A stretch of 38,772 nt of DNA from Perkinsus olseni (taxonomy: Eukaryota > Perkinsozoa > Perkinsida), in the NCBI GenBank assembly GCA_013115125.1, contig JABANN010000328.1, positions 1 to 38,772 of the forward strand. Direction: 5' to 3'. Below, one piece after another: positions 22,517-31,680 of this stretch. The notes beneath the pieces were generated by a model. The model had not been told where the DNA came from. It searched no databases and saw only the letters and a list, made by a program, of their open reading frames with translations. The position numbers and the translations under genes are program-made. Numbering within the stretch: position 1 is the first letter of the stretch; every line of letters starts with the position of its first letter.

Positions 22517-23112
22517 TCAGCAAAGGGTCTGGTAATCGCCATACGCGAAGACGTAACGATGAGTATAGATCAACAACTCTTCGTTGAACGTAAGTAGGAC
22601 AGAATCATCATAATCATATTTGAAGCAATAACTGCAGTTTTCGTCATCAGCATCATCGGCCATCACCCCGAGCCAGCGGCTCAGACTCTTCAACAAGGAC
22701 ACGTCTTCATCGGCGGCATTGGGCTCATAGTGATGGGTTCACCTCCGAACTGGACGGTCAAAATACGTGCCGGTGGCTCATAGGCGTATGTGAGAAGATC
22801 TCCTTCGCGAACATAGTGAGAGTCACACGTGAGGTTGACCTTGAAGATCATGCGTCGGTACTCCTCACTGCTCGGCTGGGCGATTTGATATCGGTTTGGC
22901 CCAGTCTTGTTGAGATGAAAGTAGCCAAACGACAAACTTCCGTTACAATCGACCTCGACAGCCACATAGACAGGGCCTTGCAGCCATAGCACACCGACGC
23001 AACTAGCTGGCGGACGAGGCTTCTTGCAGTACTTAACTTGTGGGGGGTCAATTGAGTCGCCGGCTGGAGACGCTGCAGCCAGGAGAACCCAGAGGACGCA
23101 GATGGCCCACAT
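22517..23112 (-). CDS. Secreted cysteine-rich glycoprotein
   Basis: The first exon begins MWAICVLWVLLAAASPAG, a clear signal peptide with cleavage near residue 17-20. It continues with paired cysteines (QVKYCKKPRPPASC, VDCNGS, NLTCDSHY) and N-glycosylation sequons NGS, NKT and NLT. Without splicing it stops after KTCPC (140 aa). A 32-nt intron, about 22724-22755, instead joins it in phase to a convincing acidic C-terminal exon (DENCSYCFKYDYDD, LLTFNEELLIYTHRYVFAY) ending at 22517. I prefer the spliced form. Likely exported or at the cell surface. No family recognised. Confidence 0.6.
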
Positions 23113-23501
23113 GTCACGAGATTAGGCTGCCTTACCTACAAGAAGAAATCTCGAGTTGATCAGTCCGCGGAGTATGAGGCACTTTAATGCTCAGTCCAAT
23201 CCGCAGTATTCGACGCGAGTAAAGCCACAGTGAGTGTTCCGTTAAGACTGGGCGACACAACAGCTGAGTGACCCTCCGGGCTACCCGCAGATCTCGCGCA
23301 AACAACGCAATGAGGGACACTCCCACCCGGACGATATTTGTCTACGCATGCACCCCGTCACGCTGTGCCCTTCCGGGATCCCTATCGCCCAACTGACGGA
23401 GCGGTCGGGTCCTCTTGCGCCTCCGCGGCTGAGATTCCCCCGTGTGTCGAATTGCCTGAGGGTCTGCTGTTGAACCATTATGTCGGGCGTAAGTTCGCAA
23501 C

Positions 23502-23855
23502 TCACAGTCGCACCATGTGCGCGTGCGGTAGTTGGTCCGCTTGAGGATGAGCCAACAACTGTGTTTTCCTTAAGACTTTTTCGTGCGCCGTTGACAAGCC
23601 GCTGTGTCGTCGTGTACGGCGGCTGAGGCAAAGTCTTAGGATCTGGACCATATGCCGAAGGCGAACGTTGTTGGGCGAGACTCCCGTTGCCTCTTTTTCG
23701 AGCAAGTAAAATCGTAGGTGCGGGGGATTGGGCGGAGAGGGCGAGCGCAAGATTGCCAAACGCATTCCTGCGCGAGCCGTGACACTCACGTTGTCGAGCC
23801 ACACTGCCTTGATCTCAAGGCCGGGAGGAACGACAAGGTGAAGTGTCCACCCCAC
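23502..23855 (-). CDS. Uncertain gene with very short introns
   Basis: ATG at 23855 starts MGWTLHLVVPPGLEIKAVW. A 22-nt intron (GT-AG, about 23768-23789) then joins NECVWQSCARPLRPIPRTYD, and a 26-nt intron joins a basic helical C-terminus. The unspliced frame and a second frame (23281-23802) are also open, so the model is tentative. No family recognised. Confidence 0.3.
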   Translation of the reverse strand: MGWTLHLVVPPGLEIKAVWLDNVSVTARAGMRLAILRSPSPPNPPHLRFYLLEKEATGVSPNNVRLRHMVQILRLCLSRRTRRHSGLSTAHEKVLRKTQLLAHPQADQLPHAHMVRL

Positions 23856-23947
23856 ACCCTAGATTATATCGGGAGGGAAGGGATAGGGAAGGAAAATCGA
23901 GCGGGGAGCCGCTCTCTGAGGTCTGCGGCCGCTTGAATGATTCCCTT

Positions 23948-24199
23948 ATGAAAGGACGCGTTCGCTTTATAGCTTGTCTCCTTTTGTGTGGCTACGCGCG
24001 AATCGCGGAGCGACGCATCCCCCTCCAGAGATTTTACCCGCGTAGAACCCTAGCGGGTTTTACTCCAAAGAACACCCTCCTTGGAGCACAGATCGTGCGG
24101 ACAGCGGGTGACGGTGTCACCACACACAGCGCTGGCACTGCGGCAGACATGCTCGTTATCGCATTAGACCAGAGTCCTACCGAGAGCCGTGGAAGTTGA
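23948..24199 (+). CDS. Small secreted-type protein (83 aa)
   Basis: MKGRVRFIACLLLCGYARIA resembles a signal peptide and is followed by a basic region and a Thr/Ala-rich end. It is a single uninterrupted frame. It is divergent to the 23502-23855 candidate. Coding status rests only on the leader and frame length. Confidence 0.35.
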   Translation: MKGRVRFIACLLLCGYARIAERRIPLQRFYPRRTLAGFTPKNTLLGAQIVRTAGDGVTTHSAGTAADMLVIALDQSPTESRGS

Positions 24200-25289
24200 G
24201 GCAGGGCTCGAAGAACGTTTCTTTGAGTTTAACTCGAAAACGAAACCACTTTTCTCCCTTCAGAGGAGGAGAAGCGATCTCGTTTTCAGGTTATGGGGCT
24301 TGCGTGTTCATTGAACACTGTTCAACAGCGTGACGAGGAATGAACACAATTGCGAGGACGAATGAACGCGCAAGGTGCAAAGGCGCCCAAAGAGCAAATA
24401 CATGTAGCAAGATCGCGACTAATGATACGAAGCAGGAATGAATGGAGTTATCGTCACTCATAGTGAGCGCTGCAGTTACAGTGACAGTGACTGTGACACA
24501 CTGCACTGTTGAACTTTTTGTGTGTGTGAGTTTCAGGTCCAATGCCGAGAACCGGCTTACTCAGACTAGCAACGATGTGTCTTGGATAAGCTCATTTTTG
24601 TGCTCAGTTGAATGGGCGACGTCCATCGCAGTGCGTCCAGTATAACTTCATCCAGTATAATTTAGCCCAACTTGACAGTACCAAGCATGGTTTCGTCCGC
24701 CGTTACCATCTTTCCCCTGGAGTCTCCAGGCTGGAGAGCAGCACGTGTGTTTGGATTCCAAACTTTAGAGTGAAGTTTATTCAGTAGACCCATGCACTCG
24801 AAGTACCGTTATGTTTGTAAGGCTCGCGGAGGCGAAGCTACTGTAACTTCAGACTTAAGTTAAACTGCATGCAACCATTCCTGTATGAGTCGTACAGTAT
24901 GACGCCAGAGGCATTGGTCCAGGGCTTCAACATGAAGGGCATCAGGTTTCAGTGGAACACACACGAGAGTAACTTGACACTTATCATTATTCGATGGGAA
25001 AAGCTACGTGATAGGTACGACATTTACTGATTTTTGAGAAATGCTGGAACGGCAGGTTTCAACCGGGTAGTCGAAATCCAGTTCGTGACAGAAGCGTATC
25101 TTGGGCCAAGATTCTTGGTGATTGATGTGACCATATCACGACCGTTGCCCCCCTGGTTGTGCTATGATCTCCTAGGAAATTTCCGCTAATTGCCAATCGT
25201 ACCTTGCTATCTGCTATCTCAATGAAGAGGATTCTGGATTTTGACAGTCAAATTTGAATATTGGCGCCGAGATCTTGGGGTGTCACGAT
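24200..25289. other. Intergenic, no gene seen
   Basis: No convincing exon on either strand. It includes a short run of alternating GTGAC/GTCAC blocks near 24480-24500. Confidence 0.4.
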
Positions 25290-26234
25290 GGTACAGTTGG
25301 AGTTGGTACACCGACAATTCGTACACCACCAAAACCGGTACACTCATCCACAAGGAAACTGATACACTTTCAACTCGTGCACAGAAAGTTCGTACACTGA
25401 CATCCGGTTCACGGATAACTTCCATACTTTCACGGTCGTACACTTTTCAGCCAAACAAGGCTCACACTGACCTTTGCACTCACCGACCTTTCCCCCCTTG
25501 AGTGAAACACTGTGTGGCGTCTCAGCCCCTTGATCACTATCCGTACAAGGCTGTGTGACCCTCTTAACTATGGTGCTAGAGAGAAGTCTATACATTCAAG
25601 TTATATTATTTATCCTTTCTCAATCACGTCGAAGATCAGTGAGAGTTCTAGTAGTCAATCGGGTGCTCAACCTGCCCTCAGAGTTGTTTCCCGCGAAGAG
25701 TACCACTAGACTAACTTAGTGACTAGAGTTGCGCGGAGTCACTTAGTCTGACTAAGTGACTCCACGCACCAAAATAATCTCTCCCGGGTTAGAATCTGGC
25801 TCTTGCTCGAGGTGAGACGAATCATATCAGGAAACACGATAGGCCCCGCCCGAAAACTTGCTCGTAGTTCGACGAAACGTGCAACGACTGCAATGAATGG
25901 AGCCAATCATACTGACAGTTGGAACACTTTCTGACTCAGAAATTCTGAGTAGAATCTTCTACGTCAGTGATGGTGAGAGCTCCGCTTGCTCGCGAGAACG
26001 CGACTGCGGTGAATTTATACCGGTCATTCAGGCAATGGATCAGACTAAGTCTTCGTTTTCGCATATACGCGGGGGACAGTGATAACCTACGGTGTGTTTA
26101 GTTTCCACTGCTTTACTCTTGTCCCCGAGGATATGTCTCAAAGCACCAAGGCTTCACAGTCCAGGAGGACTATCAGCCGTGGCGGATCGACCGATACTGA
26201 AGCATCGGCGAGACCTACCACCGTACATGAATGA
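25290..26234. repeat. Segmental duplication, copy 1
   Basis: Long stretches match 30090-30770 (for example GAGCCAATCATACTGACAG at about 25903, and CCTACGGTGTGTTTAGTTTC). Similarity is highest over 25900-26220. Copy 1 carries extra sequence around 25560-25790 that includes a perfect palindrome. Both copies contain a short plus-strand frame beginning MSQSTK (26133-26234 here) with RRTISRG and TDTEASARP. Differences between copies are mostly amino-acid-changing, so coding use is unproven. The 5' part has eight or so TACAC-type motifs between 25295 and 25440. Confidence 0.75.
25735..25763. repeat. Perfect palindrome, 14-bp arms
   Basis: GGAGTCACTTAGTC and its exact reverse complement flank one central T. 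A related shorter palindrome (CCTCACTAAGTGAGG) occurs near 29049. It lies in the part unique to duplication copy 1. Confidence 0.9.
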
Positions 26235-26335
26235 ATCAAACTAGTGTGGAAATTTGTGAAACGGAACTTCCGTTACGGAAGTGGAAAATATCGAGCACCT
26301 GATATTGAAATGATTGAAAAAATTATGAAGCGAAT
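26231..26335. repeat. Dispersed repeat, copy 2
   Basis: It matches 21871-21990 (see that entry) and directly abuts the end of duplication copy 1. A plus-strand frame (to 26489; KYRAPDIEMIEKIMKRIM, KPCYFMGPYGGTFPLIL) runs through it and may be part of an element or gene. From 26490 to 27486 nothing firm was found. Confidence 0.5.
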
Positions 26336-27486
26336 TATGACAGGGCAGTATCTCCCATTCAAAACGGTAGCCCTTGAGAAACCCTGTTACTTTATGGGTC
26401 CGTATGGCGGTACATTCCCCCTCATTTTATCGCGTGAGAGAGGTTCCATTGCCCCAACACAGTTGCGCGACACATTCTCGCAATACTGACACAGGTGCTG
26501 TTTTGAAAACAGTGTTTTCCTCAGCCCTCTGCCTATTGTGGTTGCGTGCTGCTGTGCGCTCATCGGAGCGGTGTCAAACTTGGATTGGCACTTCTCAATC
26601 TTGCCCGTGTATTGTCAAACTCTGACGACTCTATACTCTAACGTAACCTCGATAAGCTCTCGGCAGCTCTGACTAGGTTCGGCATGGAAGGGTTCGCACA
26701 CCTAAGACAAAATGCATGATCTTATCAGAGGGATTCGGTGGCCCCAATCTGTGTGTGAAGATACAGGGTGCCGACTTGAAAAGGGCAAAACCCTCGTGAA
26801 TCTTTCGTGCGAACGAGTTGAGAGTTATAACGCACACCAATCGAAAGATTTCGTCAAGCTCTACACAACCTCGCTCTCAGCATCATCTCACTCGCAAGTT
26901 TCACCCTCGAAATATCCAACAAAACGCCAAAAAAACGCAAAAATTCGTTGGCAGAATCACCGGTGCCATGCTGGCGCTGTGAAGTGCCTATGGAAGGGGC
27001 CGACGCCGAGTCACAGAAGATGCTCAAAATGACCTCCATCGGCTCCTCAACAAGCCTGAGCCTTCTTCTCCATCCTTCGCAAGCCTTCCTTATGGTTGCC
27101 AGTGGGATGGCATCCCAAGCCTCACAGGCATCCCAGACCGGTTGCAGCTCCACCCGTCACCAAGATTTTCCTAGAGTGTAACACTCTGAGTGTTTTCGTC
27201 TGCAATTGCGCCATGTGGGCTGAGGATGCGTACCCGATCACCCGGAGATGTTACCATACCAGCCAACACACCGAGTCCGATATCGAGGAGATGGTCCTCT
27301 AATGTGGCAATACCGAAGTCTAAGAGGATCGTCGATCGTAAAAGCAGCTACACCTTAGTGTAGTAGCTCCTTGGATCGAAGTTCGACCATCGAACCCACT
27401 ATTCCTTCCGCGGCCTTGGGAAGCTCCTTTTTCAGTGTCGGCTCGGGCGTCGGCTGTGCCACTATAATAGGGGGCGACGAGCAGAA

Positions 27487-28086
27487 ATGGGTCAAGAGAT
27501 GCCACCACTCAACATGAGTCCCCTTGAGGCTCATCTGTGGAGGCAGCTAGGAGTGGACGACTACCCAGAGTGGACTGTCGCTTGGTCAGATGTTGCTCCT
27601 GAAAAACTCCCTAGGAGTGGCTGGGACTACTTCGATCATCACGTTCAAGGACCTCTCCCGCTCCAGCCCGTGAAAAAGGCGCATTTAGATCCTGACTATC
27701 TCGTGGAGACAAAAGAATCGGACATGGCCGAGCTGGCTGCATATGAGGACCGAGAAGAAGCTACCATATCTCCCACTGACGATCTTCCAAAGTTGGATCC
27801 CGAGGGTGACGATATCACAGACGAGTGGGGCAATGGGACGGGAACACCGGACAATATGGACCTCGAGGATATGGAGTGGCTCCGAGGTGAGTTTCCGGCA
27901 TCCGATGCTCGCAGAAAGAGGAACGTTCCACGACTTCGGTCCCTTCATGGTGACACACCCACTGTGGCGTGCGACTGTAACACGGCTATAATTCTGTCCC
28001 TCAAGGAGACAATCGAACCTCGACGGGGTTACCTCCCTAGGCCTGCCGCAGCTGAGTCGAAGCGTATTTCCAGTAGCCGATTCTGA
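27487..28086 (+). CDS. Unidentified acidic protein (199 aa)
   Basis: ATG at 27487 follows a TATA-like TATAATAG about 20 bases upstream. The frame is uninterrupted: MSPLEAHLWRQLGVDDYPEW, then WSDVAPEKLPRSGWDYFDHH, ESDMAELAAYEDREEA and a Pro/Arg-rich end. The region before residue 140 (EDMEWLRGEF) is the most convincing; a possible donor (CGAG|gtgagt) there means the last 60 residues could be intronic. No signal peptide or membrane segment. Family not recognised. Confidence 0.6.
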   Translation: MGQEMPPLNMSPLEAHLWRQLGVDDYPEWTVAWSDVAPEKLPRSGWDYFDHHVQGPLPLQPVKKAHLDPDYLVETKESDMAELAAYEDREEATISPTDDLPKLDPEGDDITDEWGNGTGTPDNMDLEDMEWLRGEFPASDARRKRNVPRLRSLHGDTPTVACDCNTAIILSLKETIEPRRGYLPRPAAAESKRISSSRF

Positions 28087-28198
28087 GCCTCTGGAGATGA
28101 GTTGACGGCTGTCCGGTTCTCTCGCTGCTGCTGAGCCGCCTGGCGAGTCTCAAGCGACTCTCGGAACTTGTCCGAACTGACTGCCGTGGAGCGTCACT

Positions 28199-28241
28199 GT
28201 CGGGACGTCCCCCTCCCTGTCTAAAATTGGGACGTCCCGAC
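28199..28241. repeat. Perfect 13-bp inverted repeat, 17-base loop
   Basis: GTCGGGACGTCCC and GGGACGTCCCGAC; each arm also contains the palindrome GGGACGTCCC. It lies about 35 bp before a TATA-like GGTATAAATG (about 28275), so it could be a promoter-proximal operator of the peptide gene downstream. Confidence 0.8.
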
Positions 28242-28459
28242 TCTCAGCCTTCGAGCATTCTGCCTCTCGTTTGCGGTATAAATGCATCAGCTGTGTTCAT
28301 TCGGTGCACCGATTCCCAATGGCACCGAAGTGAGTTCAGGACATGTCAATGATTTCACGACATGATGTCATATCTTCATCAGAACCCTCATCAAATGCTG
28401 AGAGTTTGAGCTAGAGGCTAGCGTGCTGAATGATGGTCGTCTGTACGGTGTGCGAGGAG

Positions 28460-28494
28460 AACCTCAGATTTAAGCATAGCTTGAATCTGAGGTT
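28460..28494. repeat. Perfect 11-bp inverted repeat
   Basis: AACCTCAGATT and AATCTGAGGTT with a 13-base loop, about 110 bp upstream of the first cysteine-rich peptide start. It could form a 5' UTR hairpin. Confidence 0.8.
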
Positions 28495-28602
28495 CAGTGC
28501 TCATCGGCAGTGCTTAATGAGCAAACTCGCTGCAGCCTGGTTGTCACCGCAGTGCAGGCTGGATCTCTCTCAGCGCTGATTCTGAGATATCCCTTGTCGT
28601 CA

Positions 28603-28797
28603 ATGCGCTACTTTGCTGGCCTCTTCCTCGCCGTGTACTGCTTCTTGCTGTGCTCGAGTATAAAGGAGGGGCCTTCTTTCAGCGAGGTCCAGAACGACGA
28701 GCTGAAGCGCCCTGTATGCCCTGAAACCTGCCACAGCCCGACCTGTCGCTGCTGCCCTGTGCCGTCAGGATGGTATATGTATTGCTGTGACTGCTAA
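28603..28797 (+). CDS. Secreted cysteine-rich peptide 1 (64 aa)
   Basis: Signal peptide MRYFAGLFLAVYCFLLCSS, an acidic/charged propeptide-like linker, and a mature core with eight cysteines: CPETCHSPTCRCC, a nine-residue spacer (PVPSGWYMY), then CCDC at the C-terminus. Single exon. It is paralogous to the peptide at 29277: same start MRY, same Cys frame C-x3-C-x4-C-x-CC-x(8-9)-CC-x-C. Such disulfide-rich peptides are usually exported toxins, defence peptides or effectors; which applies here is unknown. Confidence 0.75.
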   Translation: MRYFAGLFLAVYCFLLCSSIKEGPSFSEVQNDELKRPVCPETCHSPTCRCCPVPSGWYMYCCDC

Positions 28798-28982
28798 GTG
28801 TAGGGCTGGATAACCATGTAGGGCAAGAACAGCGATATCCTGCTCTTACTTCTCCTCAATCAGGTACTCGTCTTCTTTTCGCCTAGGGTCTAGCGCGACC
28901 AAACAATAGGCTTTCGGGTCACTTAGAGGTGCCGCCCAGGTCAACCATCAACAAGTCCATTTAGTAGAATCCGTTTAGTGTC

Positions 28983-28999
28983 GCCAAGTGGCACTTGGC
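28983..28999. repeat. Perfect palindrome, 8-bp arms
   Basis: GCCAAGTG and CACTTGGC around one G, followed by GGCCTTCGGCC. Located between the two cysteine-rich peptide genes. Confidence 0.75.
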
Positions 29000-29276
29000 C
29001 TTCGGCCTGCTATATTTTACTTCGTCGACCGGACGTGTTGTGTAGTGAGCCTCACTAAGTGAGGTTAGTTCGACTAAGCCGACCCTCCTGTGTGCTACTT
29101 CCTTGGATGATTTTGCATACTCAGACGCAGGCTGCGTCACGCAGCTCTTGAGTTATTCCTGGCAAGCTATTCAGTATACTGTATAAACCATCCTGGGCGA
29201 AGTGGCTGGGGTGCGGTACCCCACCGGGCCGAGAAATGAAGAGGGAAGTGGTGCAGTGTGAATCACTTTCCTTTTA

Positions 29277-29447
29277 ATGCGTTACGTCGCCCTCCTCTCC
29301 ATCGCCTTCCACTACGGTCTGCTCTCCTCGAACGAAGCTTGGGGGCTCGAACAGGATGATACCGTGTTATGTCCATTCCCGTGCTTGAAACCGACCTGTG
29401 AGTGTTGCAACACTCCCACGGGGTACATGTTCTGCTGCAACTGTTGA
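29277..29447 (+). CDS. Secreted cysteine-rich peptide 2 (56 aa)
   Basis: Signal peptide MRYVALLSIAFHYGLLSS, short acidic linker (LEQDDTVL) and core CPFPCLKPTCECC, an eight-residue spacer (NTPTGYMF) and terminal CCNC. It has the same eight-cysteine frame as the peptide at 28603, while most other residues differ: conserved cysteines with a diverged body, as in rapidly evolving secreted families. Single exon. From 29448 to 30089 I see no further copy. Confidence 0.75.
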   Translation: MRYVALLSIAFHYGLLSSNEAWGLEQDDTVLCPFPCLKPTCECCNTPTGYMFCCNC

Positions 29448-30089
29448 TGAATTGTTGATGCTGCCCAACCTCGTGGAGGGAGGGAAGTAATTTAGCTTCC
29501 ATTTGGCGGTTCCTCCAGATTCTAAATCAGGTCCTCCGCCCATTTTAGTTCGCCCAATCTGTGAGTTTCGGCGGTCGCCTTCTGGGTAGCCCCCAATGGA
29601 ACTGTGAGTCGATCATTTCCCTCTGTCGCATTCACTTCGTGATAATCGTGTAATATTTGTCACGCTCATTTTATCTTGCTCTTGTAAGAAGCTACGCTGA
29701 AGGCTTCAGCCTACATTGATGATCACAGAATAGATTTGATTTCGAATGGAAGAACGGGAGTGTTGGGTTCTCAATCAGCCAGTTCTATAACAAACGGACG
29801 ATTATGTTGTTAGCCCGTGGTGATTTACGATTTCTTTCCTTTCGCGACCTCTCGCGTCGCCAGTTAATTTTCCTGGAAGTAGAGCTGTGCGCTCACTGAC
29901 CTCGCCAAGACGAGCTCAATCGGTGCGGCGGCAGGATGTGCTCGACTCGGACGCGTATTCGTTCCGTTCGTTCAACTTAAGGGCAGTGAACAAGAACGGC
30001 ACCATTCTTGATAGTGCAAGGGAGAGGAAGCTCGCCCGCCGGAAAATCGATACAGTTTCAAGCGGAGAGTTTCAGCTCGTTCCCATTGA

Positions 30090-30770
30090 GTTGGTACACT
30101 CATGACTCGTACACTAGCATCCGGCCCAAGGATGCTTCGTAAACTTTCACGGTCGTACACTCTCGTTGAGCCGATCGCGGCTAACGCTGACCTTTGTACT
30201 CACCGACCCTTCCCCCACCCGTTCAGCGGAACACACTGTCCTGCCTCGACCACCTGTCCCCAGAGCAGTCCCCTGCGAGGAAGATCACTGAAATGTGGTA
30301 CTTCACGCCCCGAGACAAGCTCTCCCAGATTATAACCTGGGAGCTACTCGTGGTGGAACGAAGTATATCAGAGAACACGACAGGCTCCGTTTCAAAACTT
30401 GCTCGAAGATTCACAAAACATGCAAAGACTTGAATGAAGGGAGCCAATCATACTGACAGTTGGAACACCTTCTGGGTGGAGTCTTCTACGCCAGTGATGA
30501 TGATAGCTCCGTTTGCTCGCGAGAACGCGACTGAGGTGAATTTATACCTGTAATTCAGAGTATGGATCAGACTAAGTCCTCTTTTCCGATATACGCGGGA
30601 GACAGTGAGAACCTACGGTGTGTTTAGTTTCCACTGCTTTACTCTTGTCCCCGAGGATATGTCCCAAAGCACCAAGGTCTCACAGTCCAGCAGGACTATC
30701 AGCCGTGGCGAGTCTATCGATACTGAAGCATCGGCGAGACCTATCACCGTACATGGATGCCCGATGGTAT
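30090..30770. repeat. Segmental duplication, copy 2
   Basis: Counterpart of 25290-26234 in the same orientation, about 4.6 kb away. The best-preserved block is 30440-30770. It contains the second MSQSTK frame (30659-30793: SSRTISRGESIDTEASARP). The two cysteine-rich peptide genes lie between the copies. Confidence 0.75.
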
Positions 30771-30812
30771 ACCTACTCAGAAAAATACGGTAGAACGTGC
30801 GCGGCGACAACA

Positions 30813-31623
30813 TTACATCAGCTGCCCGAACCTCATTGCCCCCTGATCTGGCGAGAATTCATGAACGCGCACTTGGCTGCTGCCGCCCGAAGCGAGGAAC
30901 GCTCGCTCGCCAATCGCAGCGAGGGACGTAGTGCCACTGATGGGAGCTTGTGATAGAATCGACGAATTTGATGAACGCCGTATCTGTCGATTTCCTTTCT
31001 GCACGAGATGTAATTGGTCATCGTTCACGAACAATGTGGCGGTCTCATTCTGGAGCTGATCAACCTGATCAGGACAAGCTCATGATCAAGAGCCTCGACG
31101 AAGCTTCAAGACCAGCCACGGTCTCGGAGTTACGAGTCCAAGATAAATGCGTGTTGCTTCCTATCACAGCGACTTCACCTCAGGAAGCTGAAAGACGTTG
31201 CGAGAACAAAAGCTTCAGAAACAGCACTAGACCCCTGCAAACGAGGAACCACGGATAATGCGTTACCTTCTCGACCATCAGCTCACTCGTGGCACCATCC
31301 CATTCTATTTGCAGCAGCCTGTAGGTCGATAGGACGTATAAAGTATCAGCACCCACGAAAACGCCTGAAAGATACTACTATCACCCCATCGCTCACAGTG
31401 TTACCTCACTAGCGACTGACTCGAAGAATGGCGGAAAACTTATTGGGATGGTTTGGAGTTTCGCGACGTCCGGTTCGGAGTCATTAACCGCTTCGAGAAT
31501 GATATGCACCTACGGGGGAATGGAGCCAACGAGGCCGACCCATAAGCGTCAACTGAAGCCTACCAGCGTGGCAATGAATGTCGCTATAACGAGCATCCAG
31601 AGGATCCTATGGAAGTGGCGCAT
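30813..31623 (-). CDS. Membrane-anchored beta-propeller-like protein
   Basis: ATG at 31623; MRHFHRILWMLVIATFIATL is a signal anchor. Splicing in phase gives VHIILEAVNDSEPDVAKLQ, PISFPPFFESVASVFVGADT, LYVLSTYRLLQIEWDGATS, SSAVSEAFVLATSFSFL, NTHLSWTRNSET, ATLFVNDDQLHLVQKGN and SLAAIGERAFLASGGSSQV, with stop at 30813. Repeating strands such as VFVGADTLYVLS and LFVNDDQLHLV resemble blades of NHL/WD-type propellers. One intron (31157-31178) is 22 nt. The intron after FFESVA carries gtatctttcag at its 3' end. The join before the last exon is the weakest. Confidence 0.55.
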
Positions 31624-31680
31624 AGTATACCGCACCTAAGTCAGCACGCAGAGCAAATGAAGGGGGTTGGGGTGAATTAA

